The notes below the pieces were generated by a model. The model ran no database searches. It had not been told where the DNA came from and worked only from the letters and a program-made list of their open reading frames with translations. The translations under genes and the position numbers were made by a program. Below are positions 43,373 to 52,484 of a DNA stretch of 64,000 nt, piece after piece (the stretch's first letter is position 1; every line of letters starts with the position of its first letter). The stretch covers positions 1 to 64,000 of the forward strand of contig JAMFRO010000079.1 in the NCBI GenBank assembly GCA_026224825.1. Reading direction: 5' to 3'. This DNA comes from a bacterium (lineage in GTDB: Bacteria; Pseudomonadota; Alphaproteobacteria; Acetobacterales; Acetobacteraceae).

Positions 43373-43389
43373 TGGCGGAGAGACAGGGA
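43373..43389. repeat. 17-bp copy of the tRNA-Ser 3' end (att-like left repeat)
   Basis: TGGCGGAGAGACAGGGA is identical to 46325-46341, the CCA end of the tRNA-Ser gene. The two copies are in direct orientation and flank a 2.9-kb stretch of lower GC. This is the pattern left by tyrosine-recombinase integration at a tRNA 3' end. Confidence 0.85.
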
Positions 43390-43452
43390 AACCGGGCGTC
43401 CCACCTGAAACCCGTAGAAACCCTGGGATTTTGACTTCTGGCTGCGGCGCTT

Positions 43453-43611
43453 ATGCTATCGCCGCATGAAATCCGCGCCGCCGCGAAGATTGCCGTCCAG
43501 GAGAACGGCAGCCTGTCCGCAGATGATATGGCGAACGCCATCACGCGATTGCTTGGCTTCAAGAGGACCGGCCCGGAACTTAAGGCAGTGCTCCTAAGTG
43601 CTTTCGCGTGA
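43453..43611 (+). pseudogene. Fragment resembling a DUF3320 C-terminal winged helix
   Basis: A 52-residue open frame reads LSPHEIRAAAKIAVQENGSL, then DDMANAITRLLGFKRTGPEL and ends in TGA. The pattern of an expected winged helix with GFKRTG resembles the C-terminal DUF3320 segment of large defence-type helicases (DUF4011/DUF3320 proteins). The rest of the gene is missing; upstream in frame there is a stop about 20 bases before. It looks like a decayed remnant inside the islet. The match is from memory of the family and needs a search. Confidence 0.4.
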
Positions 43612-44000
43612 ACTACGACACATGAACCGCGGTGGACCCGCAACCCCTCAATGGCCGTACATTCAGATAACAAGCCAGGGTGCCGCCTAGAAATTCGGCA
43701 CAAGAAATAGGTTTCTTACCCGATTGGGGGTGTGTATATAGATGTTTTTTATTCTAACGAAAAGCGGCTGATCAAATTTCATGAAAATACTGCTACGCTC
43801 AAAAAGACGCAAACGAGCCCTCGACTATATTTTGGCTGTTGGGGTTGTTTTGACGTGCACCTTTGGCGTTGAATGGTGGGCGGTATGGCGGAGGGCGGTC
43901 GTTTTCCCATGTACGCAGCGTTGTTGTGCCGGCAATAGCACGCAACCGCGGTTGTTCGCATGCCTCCCGAATATTACAAGCTGCACTGCGCGGAAAAGCC
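43612..44000. other. Non-coding or eroded stretch of the islet
   Basis: This 389-base piece is AT-richer than the flanks and holds only short open frames on both strands with no recognisable protein. A frame at 43781-44011 (beginning MKILLRSKRRKR) starts plausibly but degrades into a Cys/Arg-rich tail and overlaps the next gene. No promoter was recognised with confidence. Confidence 0.5.
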
Positions 44001-44717
44001 ATGTTTGTTAGGGTCGTCAAATGGGCCGTAAAGACGATTATCGTCATGATGATCGTCTTTATCTGTGCCTGGGCGGCTCTTGTGTTCATAGGTCTGTATC
44101 TTTCGCCGCCTACGACGCGGGATACGGATTATAAGCAACCAGTTGATAGCAAGGCGCCCGTCATGCTCTATGTCGGTACGCATAGCTTCAAAATGCCGGC
44201 GGATTATTGGTCTGCGCCGATTGATAACGCCAGCGCCCCGGGCGACGAAGAACTTATCCTTTACTTCTACTATCCGGATTTTGTGCCGCCCTATGATGAC
44301 CCCAGATTCATTGCGGATGAAGGAACTCCACGCATCGACGATGATAAAGTCGAAATCCATATTTATTCCGGTGACGATAGTGTATCGCCTGGAACGCGGG
44401 AACTCCAGGCGATTAAAGCCGGCACGACCACGGATTGGTTGACACCAGCACCCTATCAATTGCGCAAAGTTAACTACAAAGGCCACCCTGATTGGCGAGA
44501 TGAATATATCGGCTCGTTTGATGGAAATGATGTCGATATTACATGCGGGGACCCCAGCATTCTTCAGGACGGCGTGTCGATAGATGATTTGTGCCTGGCC
44601 TATTATGCGTACAACGACCTTTCTATCCAAGAGGGCTTCAGCGTGCCCAATTTGAGGCATTGGCCGGATATCGTCCAAAAGACCGTTCATTTTCTGACGA
44701 TACATGAGGTTAAGTGA
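44001..44717 (+). CDS. Single-pass membrane protein of the tRNA-Ser islet
   Basis: A 238-residue protein with an N-terminal membrane anchor (about 10-34, IIVMMIVFICAWAALVFIGL) and a globular acidic domain exposed outside (ADYWSAPIDN, ELILYFYYPDFVPPYDD, IEDLCLAYYAYNDL-like text). No family recognised. I begin it at ATG 44001 with GGAAAAG just upstream; longer frame upstream to 43863 is doubtful. The stop overlaps the next start as TGATG, so it forms an operon with two following genes. A periplasmic immunity-type role for an exported toxin is one possibility, by gene order only. Confidence 0.7.
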   Translation: MFVRVVKWAVKTIIVMMIVFICAWAALVFIGLYLSPPTTRDTDYKQPVDSKAPVMLYVGTHSFKMPADYWSAPIDNASAPGDEELILYFYYPDFVPPYDDPRFIADEGTPRIDDDKVEIHIYSGDDSVSPGTRELQAIKAGTTTDWLTPAPYQLRKVNYKGHPDWRDEYIGSFDGNDVDITCGDPSILQDGVSIDDLCLAYYAYNDLSIQEGFSVPNLRHWPDIVQKTVHFLTIHEVK

Positions 44718-45213
44718 TGTCATCGAGCGAACCAACATATACAATCAGCAGCGCGACCTTGGCAGAGGTGAGAAGATATCTTGCTCAAAAACGACCAAAC
44801 TACCCGGCTGCTTATCAGGCCGTTGCGGAGGATTTGAGAACGCAGGCAGCACATGGAACAAGTATCGATCAAAATACGATCACCTAGTATAGTGATGCCG
44901 CACAGATCAACAACCCTCACGGCACGAACTTTCTTCATTATTTCGTACGGGATTATGTATCCAGTTACGCGGAAGTTACGCTTGGAAAATCGATCGACGA
45001 CGCGCAATTTCAGAGTGTATCAAACCATTTGGCCGCTGGAGTGCTTGGGGGTATTTCGAGCAGCGGAAAAGTTGACGATTTTAATATCGTTGGGCAGCAA
45101 GACACAAGAAATGCCGTCAAGGGATTCAAGGATCTGGGAATACCGGTAGACCAATATGCCTGGCCCGCTTTCGCGGATTCTGTCAGCCTTCTACACGGGT
45201 TTCAAAATGAGAC
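44717..45213 (+). pseudogene. Islet gene interrupted by a TAG stop and a 3' frame change
   Basis: From ATG 44717 the frame codes SSSEPTYTISSATLAEVRRY and more until TAG at 44885-44887. The same frame then continues with good coding character (YSDAAQINNPHGTNFLHYF, then VTLGKSIDDAQFQS, AVKGFKDLGIPVDQYAWPAF) to about 45205, after which it turns into nonsense while the next gene goes on in another frame. A single point mutation plus a small indel would restore a protein of about 165 residues. Suppression of TAG or sequencing error are alternatives. No family recognised. Confidence 0.6.
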
Positions 45214-46155
45214 ATGGTTGAAAAACTCACACCGGAGCAGAAAAATATCATTGGCAAGGCCGTCAAAAAAGCCGGACTTGCCGCTGCCGCCAAAGTTGGA
45301 TACCTCAATATTCCTTTTTCAGATGATGTGAATGCGATGTACCTCTTCGGTACGGAGAGCTTTGGTTCAACTCAGGCTGAATGGAACAGGTTAGACGAAG
45401 AGATGAAAAGCCTGTTTCCGTCCCCGCTTGAAAGAGCGCGATATTACAAAGCTTTGGCCCAAAAAATGGCCGGCACGAAGCCGGTGCCGCCGCATGAAAA
45501 ACTGCATCACATGCTCATGAAGTCGAACCCGCAACTGCCATCCGTGGCGCCGATCCCCGGCAGAGCAGGACAACGGAAAACGACCCTGTCACCGCGCGCC
45601 GGCACGGGCGATGCGGCTGGATTATCGGGCGTATCCCGGCCGCAAGGTGCGGCAGTATCTCTGACAACGAGTGGCTCAACGGGACAAGGCACGGCATTGG
45701 CCGGCTACCGCAAAATTCTCGCCGATGCCCAGGCGCAAACCGCCGAGGCAAGGGCAAGACGCGAAGCTGGGCGCACCGCGATGGGGCTGGCGTCTCATGG
45801 CGGTGATTTGTCCGGCCGGTCCTTCGCGCCGGTTGGCGGTGCTGGCGCGGTGGGGCGCCTCGCCGGTCATGCCACGCCCGGCGGCGTGGTCGATCAAGAT
45901 CAATTGGCGGCAAGTCCGTTTCCGTCCCATACGGCAGCAGATGCACTTTATCCGCGCCCTCAGCCTAACTCAAATGACGCCGCAGACTCAGCGCTACCAG
46001 GCCCGCAACACTCCCCTGGGGGCCTGCCGCCGCTCGCCCTTGAGCAGGCACTCAATGACTATTTTTTCCGTCAATCCAGGCTGCCCCCCAACGGAGGTGC
46101 TGCGTTCAATCCTTACCTGAGCCCCCTCTGGGCAGGCCTAAAACTGCCAGGCTAA
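45214..46155 (+). CDS. Uncharacterised islet protein with conserved C-terminal tail
   Basis: A 313-residue protein: an N-terminal helical part (LTPEQKNIIGKAVKKAGLAA, PFSDDVNAMYLFGTESFG), a Ser/Gly/Ala-rich middle (about 110-250), and a compact end (EQALNDYFFRQSRLPPNGG, then NPYLSPLWAGLKLPG) that resembles tails I recall in phage- or secretion-related proteins; this is unverified. It has no signal peptide. It is the third gene of the islet operon. ATG 45214 has only a weak ribosome binding site and an in-frame TGA two codons upstream. Confidence 0.65.
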   Translation: MVEKLTPEQKNIIGKAVKKAGLAAAAKVGYLNIPFSDDVNAMYLFGTESFGSTQAEWNRLDEEMKSLFPSPLERARYYKALAQKMAGTKPVPPHEKLHHMLMKSNPQLPSVAPIPGRAGQRKTTLSPRAGTGDAAGLSGVSRPQGAAVSLTTSGSTGQGTALAGYRKILADAQAQTAEARARREAGRTAMGLASHGGDLSGRSFAPVGGAGAVGRLAGHATPGGVVDQDQLAASPFPSHTAADALYPRPQPNSNDAADSALPGPQHSPGGLPPLALEQALNDYFFRQSRLPPNGGAAFNPYLSPLWAGLKLPG

Positions 46156-46250
46156 GAATAACTCGGCAGTATGCTTGTCGGCCAATGCCTTCAGCATCTC
46201 CACGATTGAACTATACGTCCGGCAACCTTCGGCTCAATCCGCGTCCCGGG

Positions 46251-46274
46251 TGTGTACCAAAGTGCATACCAAAC
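46251..46274. other. Direct repeat near the att-like site (possible integrase arm site)
   Basis: Two imperfect 12-base units, TGTGTACCAAAG and TGCATACCAAAC, stand side by side 50-70 bases inside the tRNA-proximal end of the islet. Short repeats at this distance are typical of arm-type binding sites for tyrosine recombinases. No integrase gene survives in the islet, so this is suggestive only. Confidence 0.35.
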
Positions 46275-46324
46275 AAATCGAAACGATATTTTTTGACGGA
46301 TTTCTGCGGTTTTTTGGCAAAAAA

Positions 46325-46414
46325 TGGCGGAGAGACAGGGATTCGAACCCTGGGTACGCTTTCACGCACACACGCTTTCCAAGCGTGCGCCTTAAGCCGC
46401 TCGGCCATCTCTCC
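46325..46414 (-). tRNA. tRNA-Ser (anticodon GGA)
   Basis: A 90-base class II tRNA on the minus strand. Acceptor GGAGAGA/TCTCTCC, anticodon stem CACGC/GCGTG with loop TTGGAAA (anticodon GGA, codons TCC and TCT), a long variable arm, T-arm AGGG-TTCGAAT-CCCT, and encoded CCA. Its 3' end forms the right copy (46325-46341) of the 17-bp repeat that also occurs at 43373. Confidence 0.98.
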
Positions 46415-46499
46415 AGCGCGAGGGGGCTTTTAGACAATCCGGGCGCGGACCTCAAGGGCAGGAGCGGCGCTTGTCCACTTTTTGCCCCTGAGGGGCCGT

Positions 46500-47447
46500 T
46501 TATTTCTCCAGGGTCAGCGTATTGATGGTGATATGCGGCCATTTGACACGGCCGGTCTTGGTGTCGTTCTCGAAAAACTCCAGTATGACGCGCTGGGCGT
46601 ATTGGAGCTGGAATTTGGGGTGGGCCTCGGTGCTGCCGGCCAGTTCCTCTATCCATAGCACGAAGCGCAGCTCGGTGGCGGCGGCCTGGGCTGTGATGAA
46701 GGGCAGGTTGACGATGCCACCGGCGATATTCGTATCCAGCGTGATCACGGTCAGATGTTTGAACGGGGGCGTAGCCGGCGGCGGCAGCAGCAAAGCCAGC
46801 GGGTTGGTCGGGTCGAAGCCGGGAAAACCGGGCACGGAGATGTCGCCCTTGAACGGCGCGGCGTGGAATCTGGCATAAGGCGCCAACTTCGGGTTGGTCA
46901 GATCGCGCGGCCCCAAGCCTATCGGCAGGGCCGAAAAATCCCCAACCGCGGCGTGGTCGATGCTGATGCCCTTATCGGCCAGCTCGACACCATTGCCGAG
47001 GGCCGCCACGGTGTCGCCATGCGGCACGCTGCCGAGCCGGGCGATGTTCAGCACATGGCCGTGCTTATCCTTGGTTTCCTGGTTCAGGAGGTTGAGAAAA
47101 AAGCCCGGCTCGTGGTGAATGCCGGCCTTGCCGAGGGGCGAGATCTGCGAGCCTTCAGAATCGACCGCGATGACCTGCTCGATGCTTTGCACATATTGCA
47201 GCGCATTCAGGATCTGGTCGCCATCGATGCCGCGATTGGGGACGTTCTTGACCTCGGGTGTCAATGCCAGCGTTTCATCGAACTGGTTGAACAGCAGGCG
47301 GAAGCCATTGGGTGCGGTTTTATGCGGCAGAGCGATCAGGTTCCAGCCGTGCTCCTTGCCCTTCCACATGCCTGGAAGATGTTTCAGAAGCCCAAGTCGA
47401 TCGTCGCCCCAACGCGGTGGTTCGATACTTCTGCGTGCCAATGTCAT
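46500..47447 (-). CDS. Conserved heme-binding-like protein
   Basis: A 315-residue soluble protein. Stretches such as LKHLPGMWKG followed by GWNLIALP, RLLFNQFDETLAL, NRGIDGDQILNALQYVQ, EPGFFLNLL and SVPHGDTVAALG match a family I remember as annotated heme-binding protein in rhizobia and related bacteria. The repeating beta strands suggest a calycin-like barrel. There is no signal peptide. GGGAG lies 7 bases before ATG 47447. The enzyme activity, if any, is unknown. The 258 bases upstream to lepA hold no gene. Confidence 0.6.
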   Translation of the reverse strand: MTLARRSIEPPRWGDDRLGLLKHLPGMWKGKEHGWNLIALPHKTAPNGFRLLFNQFDETLALTPEVKNVPNRGIDGDQILNALQYVQSIEQVIAVDSEGSQISPLGKAGIHHEPGFFLNLLNQETKDKHGHVLNIARLGSVPHGDTVAALGNGVELADKGISIDHAAVGDFSALPIGLGPRDLTNPKLAPYARFHAAPFKGDISVPGFPGFDPTNPLALLLPPPATPPFKHLTVITLDTNIAGGIVNLPFITAQAAATELRFVLWIEELAGSTEAHPKFQLQYAQRVILEFFENDTKTGRVKWPHITINTLTLEK

Positions 47448-47705
47448 CAGGATCTCCCGGTTTTAAATGCCGGATTCCGCGAGCCACGCCTTTCGAAAGC
47501 TGAAAGCGTGCCTTGCGCAAATCACCACGACGCTAATATTGTAATTAGTATCTGAAGGCAACGAATAAGATATTAAATTTCTGCGGCCGTCACTGCCTCG
47601 TATCAAATTATGGATTCGCAGCAGGATCGTTTCGGAATTGAGGATATGAGAATTAACAGCTCAAGTTTTGCTTCGGCGCAAAAAATATGTGCACAAAGCA
47701 AGGCA

Positions 47706-49511
47706 TCAGGCATCCATTTTCAGCGCCGCTAAAAAGGCGCTTTGCGGGATTTCCACCTTGCCGAACTGGCGCATGCGCTTCTTGCCCTCTTTCTGCTTGT
47801 CCAGCAGCTTGCGCTTGCGGCTGATGTCGCCGCCATAGCATTTGGCGGTCACGTCCTTGGAGAGGGCGGAGATGGTCTCGCGGGCGATCACCCGCCCGCC
47901 GATGGCGGCCTGGATGGCGATTTTGAAGAGCTGCTTGGGGATCAGCTCCTTCAACTTGCCGCAAATGGAGCGGCCGCGGCTCTCGGCCTGGCTGCGGTGG
48001 GCGATGAAGGAGAGCGCGTCCACCGGCTCCTGGTTGACCAGTATGGAGATCTTCACCAGGTCGGCCTCGGCGTAATCCTCAATCTGATAATCGAAGCTGG
48101 CATAGCCACGGCTCACCGATTTCAGCCGGTCGTAGAAATCGAACACCACCTCGTTCAGCGGCAGCCGGTACACGGCCATGGCGCGGTTGCCCACATAGGT
48201 CAGGTCCACCTGCTGGCCACGGCGCTCGGAGCAGAGCGTCAGGATCGAGCCCAGATATTCATCCGGCACCATGATGGTGGCCTTGATCCACGGTTCCTCG
48301 ATATGGGCGATGATCGAGCCATCCGGCATGTCGGCCGGGTTGTGCAGCGGCTCCATCTCGCCGTTGGATTTGAACACATGATAGACCACGGAGGGGGCGG
48401 TCGCGATCAGGTTCAGGTCGAACTCGCGGGACAGGCGTTCCTGGATGATCTCCAGGTGGAGCAGGCCCAGGAAGCCGCAGCGGAAGCCGAAGCCCAAAGC
48501 AGCGGAGGTCTCGGCCTCATAGTGGAAGCTGGCGTCGTTGAGGCGCAATTTGGCCAGGCTGTCGCGCAGCTTCTCGAAATCATCGGCATCCACCGGGAAC
48601 AACCCGCACCACACCACCGGGATGGAGGGTTTGAAGCCCGGCAGCGCCTCGGCCACCGGGTTGCGGTCGTCGGTGATGGTGTCACCCACATTGCAATCCG
48701 CCACGGTCTTAATCGCGGCGGTAATATAGCCCATCTCGCCCGGCCCCAGGCTCTCCACGGCGCGCATCTTGGGCGTAAACACACCGAGTTGCTCCACCGG
48801 GTGGGCGGCGCCATTGGACATCATGCGGATCTTCTGGCCACGGCGCAGAACGCCGTTTTTAATGCGGACCAGAATCACCACGCCCAGATACTGGTCGTAC
48901 CAGCTATCCACCAGCAGCGCGGAAAGCGGGGCATCGCGCTCGCCCTTGGGCGCGGGCAGGCGTGTCACCAGCGCTTCCAGCACGCCCTCAATGTTAATGC
49001 CGGTCTTGGCCGAAATCTCCACCGCATCCGAAGCGTCAATCCCGATCACATCCTCGATCTGCTGCTTCACCCGCGGCACATCGGCAGCCGGCAGGTCGAT
49101 CTTGTTGAGCACCGGCACAATCTCATGCCGCGCATCAATGGCCTGGTACACGTTGGCCAGCGTCTGCGCCTCCACGCCCTGGCTGGCATCCACCACCAGC
49201 AGCGAACCCTCACACGCGGCCAGAGACCGGCTCACCTCATAGGCAAAATCCACATGCCCCGGCGTGTCCATCAAATTCAGCACATAAGTCTTGCCATCCT
49301 TAGCCGGATACTCCAGCCGCACCGTCTGCGCCTTGATGGTAATCCCGCGCTCCTTCTCGATATCCATATTATCGAGAACCTGCTCAGTCATCTCCCGCGC
49401 GGTTAACCCGCCGCAATGCTGGATCAGCCGGTCAGCCAACGTAGACTTACCATGGTCAATATGCGCGATAATCGAAAAATTGCGGATGAGGTCAAGAGGA
49501 GTGCCGTTCAT
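47706..49511 (-). CDS. lepA: Elongation factor 4 (LepA), back-translocating GTPase
   Basis: A 601-residue ribosomal GTPase. G1 is HIDHGKS (17-23), G3 [17 protein letters not shown]4 NKIDLPAA, followed by domains II-V and the LepA-specific C-terminal domain ([20 protein letters not shown]). It re-binds stalled ribosomes and affects translation under ion or acid stress. Length is that of the family. ATG 49511 is preceded by an AGG-type site. It is a single gene; asd ends 90 bases upstream with its own terminator. Confidence 0.97.
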   Translation of the reverse strand: MNGTPLDLIRNFSIIAHIDHGKSTLADRLIQHCGGLTAREMTEQVLDNMDIEKERGITIKAQTVRLEYPAKDGKTYVLNLMDTPGHVDFAYEVSRSLAACEGSLLVVDASQGVEAQTLANVYQAIDARHEIVPVLNKIDLPAADVPRVKQQIEDVIGIDASDAVEISAKTGINIEGVLEALVTRLPAPKGERDAPLSALLVDSWYDQYLGVVILVRIKNGVLRRGQKIRMMSNGAAHPVEQLGVFTPKMRAVESLGPGEMGYITAAIKTVADCNVGDTITDDRNPVAEALPGFKPSIPVVWCGLFPVDADDFEKLRDSLAKLRLNDASFHYEAETSAALGFGFRCGFLGLLHLEIIQERLSREFDLNLIATAPSVVYHVFKSNGEMEPLHNPADMPDGSIIAHIEEPWIKATIMVPDEYLGSILTLCSERRGQQVDLTYVGNRAMAVYRLPLNEVVFDFYDRLKSVSRGYASFDYQIEDYAEADLVKISILVNQEPVDALSFIAHRSQAESRGRSICGKLKELIPKQLFKIAIQAAIGGRVIARETISALSKDVTAKCYGGDISRKRKLLDKQKEGKKRMRQFGKVEIPQSAFLAALKMDA

Positions 49512-49570
49512 GCCCGTCCCATACGCAGAAACGCCCGCCGTGTCATGGGGCCAGTGCGCAGGGCTGGACG

Positions 49571-49602
49571 TAAAAAGGCCAGGGCAGAGCCCTGGCCTTC
49601 CT
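49571..49602 (-). terminator. Intrinsic terminator of asd
   Basis: An 11-bp stem, AAGGCCAGGGC with GCCCTGGCCTT, and a 3-base loop, followed on the minus strand by TTTTT. It starts at the asd stop codon. The core GGCCAGGGC-AGA-GCCCTGGCC is the same as in the palindromes at 21811 and 28221, so it is a small member of that family. Confidence 0.9.
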
Positions 49603-50630
49603 TACGCAGCCTTGCGCAGAAACCCCTGAGCGACGAGCACTTCGGCGATTTGAACGGCGTTCAAAGCCGCACCTTTGCGGAGGTTGTCGGAGACGCACCA
49701 GAAGGCCAGGCCGTGGGGGACGGTGGGGTCTTTGCGGATGCGGGAGACGAATACGGCGTCTTCGCCTTTGGCTTCCACCGGGGTGGTGTACCCGCCTTCT
49801 ATGCGCTGGTCTTCGACCTGCACGCCCGGGGCGGCGCGCAGGATGGCGCGGGCCTGGCCGGCGGTCACCGGGTTTTCGAACTCCACGAACACCGCCTCGG
49901 AATGGCCGATGAACACCGGCACGCGCACGCAGGTTGCGATCACCTCGATATTGGGGTCGAGGATCTTCTTGGTCTCGACCACCATCTTCCACTCTTCCTT
50001 GGTGGCGCCGTCATCCATGAAACTGTCGATTTGCGGGATGACGTTGAAGGCGATGTCCTTGGGGAACACCTGCGGGCGGTTGCGGTCGTTCACGTAGAAG
50101 GCCTTGGTGTTGGTCATCAACTCGTCCATGCCCTCTTTGCCGGCGCCGGACACGGACTGATACGTGCTCACCACCACGCGCTTGATCTTGAACTCGTCAT
50201 GCAGCGGCTTCAGGGCCACGACCATCTGGATGGTCGAGCAATTCGGGTTGGCGATGATGTTCTTCTTGGCGAATTTGGCGATATCCTGCGGATTCACCTC
50301 GGGCACCACCAGCGGCACATCCGGGTCCATGCGGAATTGCGAGGTGTTGTCGATGACGACGCACCCCTGCGATGCCGCGCGCGGGGCGTGAATGGCGGAA
50401 ACGGAAGCGCCGGGCGAGAACAGGCCGATGTCCCAGCCCGTAAAATCGAAGGTCTCAAGGTTCTGCACCGTAAGCACCTTATCCTCGCCGAACGACACTT
50501 GCTGGCCGGCGGAGCGCGGCGAGGCGAGGGCGGCGATCTCGCGAATGGGGAAGTTCCGCTCGGCCAGGGTTTTGAGGATCTCGCGTCCGACCGCACCGGT
50601 GGCACCGACAACCGCAACCCTGTAGGACAT
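49602..50630 (-). CDS. asd: Aspartate-semialdehyde dehydrogenase
   Basis: A 342-residue enzyme that reduces aspartyl phosphate to aspartate semialdehyde with NADPH, at the branch to lysine, diaminopimelate, threonine and methionine. The NADP motif is VVGATGAVGREIL (6-18), the nucleophile Cys is in NPNCSTIQM (about 133), and a late His/Arg region EGGYTTPVEA is present. GGAG lies 8 bases before ATG 50630; an upstream frame to 50732 has no coding character. It is divergent from the MFS gene. Confidence 0.96.
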   Translation of the reverse strand: MSYRVAVVGATGAVGREILKTLAERNFPIREIAALASPRSAGQQVSFGEDKVLTVQNLETFDFTGWDIGLFSPGASVSAIHAPRAASQGCVVIDNTSQFRMDPDVPLVVPEVNPQDIAKFAKKNIIANPNCSTIQMVVALKPLHDEFKIKRVVVSTYQSVSGAGKEGMDELMTNTKAFYVNDRNRPQVFPKDIAFNVIPQIDSFMDDGATKEEWKMVVETKKILDPNIEVIATCVRVPVFIGHSEAVFVEFENPVTAGQARAILRAAPGVQVEDQRIEGGYTTPVEAKGEDAVFVSRIRKDPTVPHGLAFWCVSDNLRKGAALNAVQIAEVLVAQGFLRKAA

Positions 50631-50745
50631 CAAACAACTCCGATTCAATAAAACTTTGAGGTTGCTAAAGCCGTTCCTAAGCCCGCGCAAGCGCCATGCG
50701 GGAATGGCTATGGTGCAGACTTGCAATGTCACTTAACCCAATAGG

Positions 50746-51981
50746 ATGAGTTCCGAAACCATCGCCACCTCCACCCCGCCCGCCAATGCTTTGTTTGCCC
50801 ATCGCGGTTTTGCACTCTTCTTCTGTGTGCGGGGCCTCACCAGTTTCGCTTATCAGATCGCCGCCGTGGCCATTGGCTGGCAGGTTTACGCGCTCACCCA
50901 TAGCGCCTTCGACCTCGGGCTGATCGGGCTCATGCAGTTCCTGCCCGTCTTCTTCCTCACCTTCTTCGCCGGCCACGCGGCGGACCGGTATGAGCGCCGC
51001 CGCGTGGTGCAGCTTTGCCAGAGCATCAAGGCGGCGGTGTCGGTATTTTTCGCCTGCGGCACCTTCATGCACTGGCTCACCGTGCCGGAGATATTCGCGG
51101 CGGTCACATTGATGGGCGCCGCCAGCGCCTTCGAGGCTCCGGCCATGAGCGCGCTGCTGCCGGGCATCGTCCCCACGGGTACCTTGCAGAAAGCCACGGC
51201 CATCACCTCCAGCGTGTTCCAGATGGCGACCATCATCGGCCCGGCGCTGGGCGGCATCGTCTATGCCATCTCGCCCGGCGTGCCTTATGTGATCATGGCT
51301 TCCGGCTGGAGCATTGCGGTGCTGCTGCTGGGGTTCATCCGGGTGGACCGGCCGGTGGTGCCCAAGGAACCGCCGAGTTTCAAGGATCTTTTCGCCGGCG
51401 TCGGCTTCGTGCGGCGTAACCCGGCGATTCTCGGCACCATCTCGCTGGATCTCTTCGCCGTGCTGCTCGGCGGGGCCACGGCCCTGCTGCCCATCTACGC
51501 CAAGGATATTCTGCACACCGGCCCCTGGGGGCTGGGGCTGCTGCGCGGGGCGCCGGCCATCGGCGCGCTGCTCGTCTCGGCGGTTATCGCGCGCTACCCC
51601 TTAACCCGCCGCACCGGGCGCTTCATGTTCGAGGCGGTGATTCTGTTCGGCCTGGCCACCATCGTGTTCGGCATATCCCGTTCAGTCGTCCTCTCCGTGG
51701 CCGCTCTGGCCGTGATGGGCGGGGCCGACATGGTCAGCGTCGTCATCCGCCTCTCGCTGGTGCAGTTGCGCACGCCCGATGCGATGCGCGGCCGGGTGGG
51801 GGCGGTGAATTTCCTGTTCATCAACGCCTCCAACCAGCTCGGCGAGTTTGAGAGCGGGTTTACCGCGGCGCTGTTTGGCGCCGTGCCGGCCGTGATTCTG
51901 GGCGGAATCGGCACTGTAGCTGTGGCTTTGCTGTGGATGCGGCTGTTCCCAACGCTGCGTGACGTTGACAGGCTGGAATAA
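50746..51981 (+). CDS. MFS exporter (EntS-like, MFS_3 family)
   Basis: A 411-residue, 12-helix major facilitator of the type that exports siderophores or drugs. The N-terminal GWQVYALTHSAFDLGLIGLM and FFAGHAADRYERRRVV (with the cytoplasmic loop motif A) and SAFEAPAMSALLPGIVP are typical. The second half contains GGADMVSVVIRLSLVQLRTPD, quoted in part as SVVIRLSLVQLRTPDAMRG, which is also family-like. Substrate unknown; no siderophore genes are near. It is divergent from asd. Confidence 0.87.
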   Translation: MSSETIATSTPPANALFAHRGFALFFCVRGLTSFAYQIAAVAIGWQVYALTHSAFDLGLIGLMQFLPVFFLTFFAGHAADRYERRRVVQLCQSIKAAVSVFFACGTFMHWLTVPEIFAAVTLMGAASAFEAPAMSALLPGIVPTGTLQKATAITSSVFQMATIIGPALGGIVYAISPGVPYVIMASGWSIAVLLLGFIRVDRPVVPKEPPSFKDLFAGVGFVRRNPAILGTISLDLFAVLLGGATALLPIYAKDILHTGPWGLGLLRGAPAIGALLVSAVIARYPLTRRTGRFMFEAVILFGLATIVFGISRSVVLSVAALAVMGGADMVSVVIRLSLVQLRTPDAMRGRVGAVNFLFINASNQLGEFESGFTAALFGAVPAVILGGIGTVAVALLWMRLFPTLRDVDRLE

Positions 51982-52042
51982 CGCTTGGCCAAAGCGCTGA
52001 AATCATTATACTTGGCCTCAGGTAACCGCTGGGGGCCACGCC

Positions 52043-52351
52043 GTGAAAGGGATCGAACAGTTTGCACTCGGTGTGGTGGCGATCTGCATGACCATCATGC
52101 GGGGCGTCGGCGTCATCGATGATCTGTTCAGCTCGTTGATGCAGGCTATCGGGGTTTACGACCCTGGCTGGCAGTTGTGCATCCTGCTCGGCGTGCTGGC
52201 ATTCTATGTCGTGCTCTCATTGCGGGCCGTGGGCGGCATGCTGGGCTGGGCCATGCTGTTCTTTGCCGTGCTGCTGCTGCTGCACCGTACCGTGCCGAGG
52301 CTCTCCTCGCCCGCCGACATGCCCGTGGCATCGCAGCTCAACGCTCTTTAA
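52043..52351 (+). CDS. Small hypothetical membrane protein
   Basis: A 102-residue protein with two or three hydrophobic helices (about 37-57, 60-80) after an amphipathic N-terminus. The start is GTG 52043. No family recognised. It stands between the MFS exporter and the NCS1 permease, in the same direction, and may share neither transcript. Confidence that it is real is moderate: codon use is good, and no overlapping frame is better. Confidence 0.6.
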   Translation: MKGIEQFALGVVAICMTIMRGVGVIDDLFSSLMQAIGVYDPGWQLCILLGVLAFYVVLSLRAVGGMLGWAMLFFAVLLLLHRTVPRLSSPADMPVASQLNAL

Positions 52352-52484
52352 GGTATGTGACAATCGCTTGACGGTTGCATCGTAAGTCGGCAGGTTTCCA
52401 ACATATCCCTGATGATCATGGCTGCTCTGCGCCATGCGCGGAGATAATGTCGTCAACCCGGCCTGATGCCGTACGGAGCGAAGC

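Noticed and set aside
43781..44011. 76-codon frame beginning MKILLRSKRRKR
   Set aside because: The frame degenerates into a Cys/Arg-rich tail and overlaps the start of a better supported gene; coding character is poor.
44717..45331. Reading the interrupted gene as a normal gene from 45029 to 45331
   Set aside because: The end of that frame after about 45205 is non-coding in character and overlaps the next gene by over 100 bases, and the segment upstream of 45029 in the same frame is clearly part of the same protein.
52352..52484. Possible TPP or purine riboswitch ahead of the NCS1 permease
   Set aside because: The conserved thi-box strings and purine-aptamer pairing were not found in the 133 bases; only an unremarkable leader is present.
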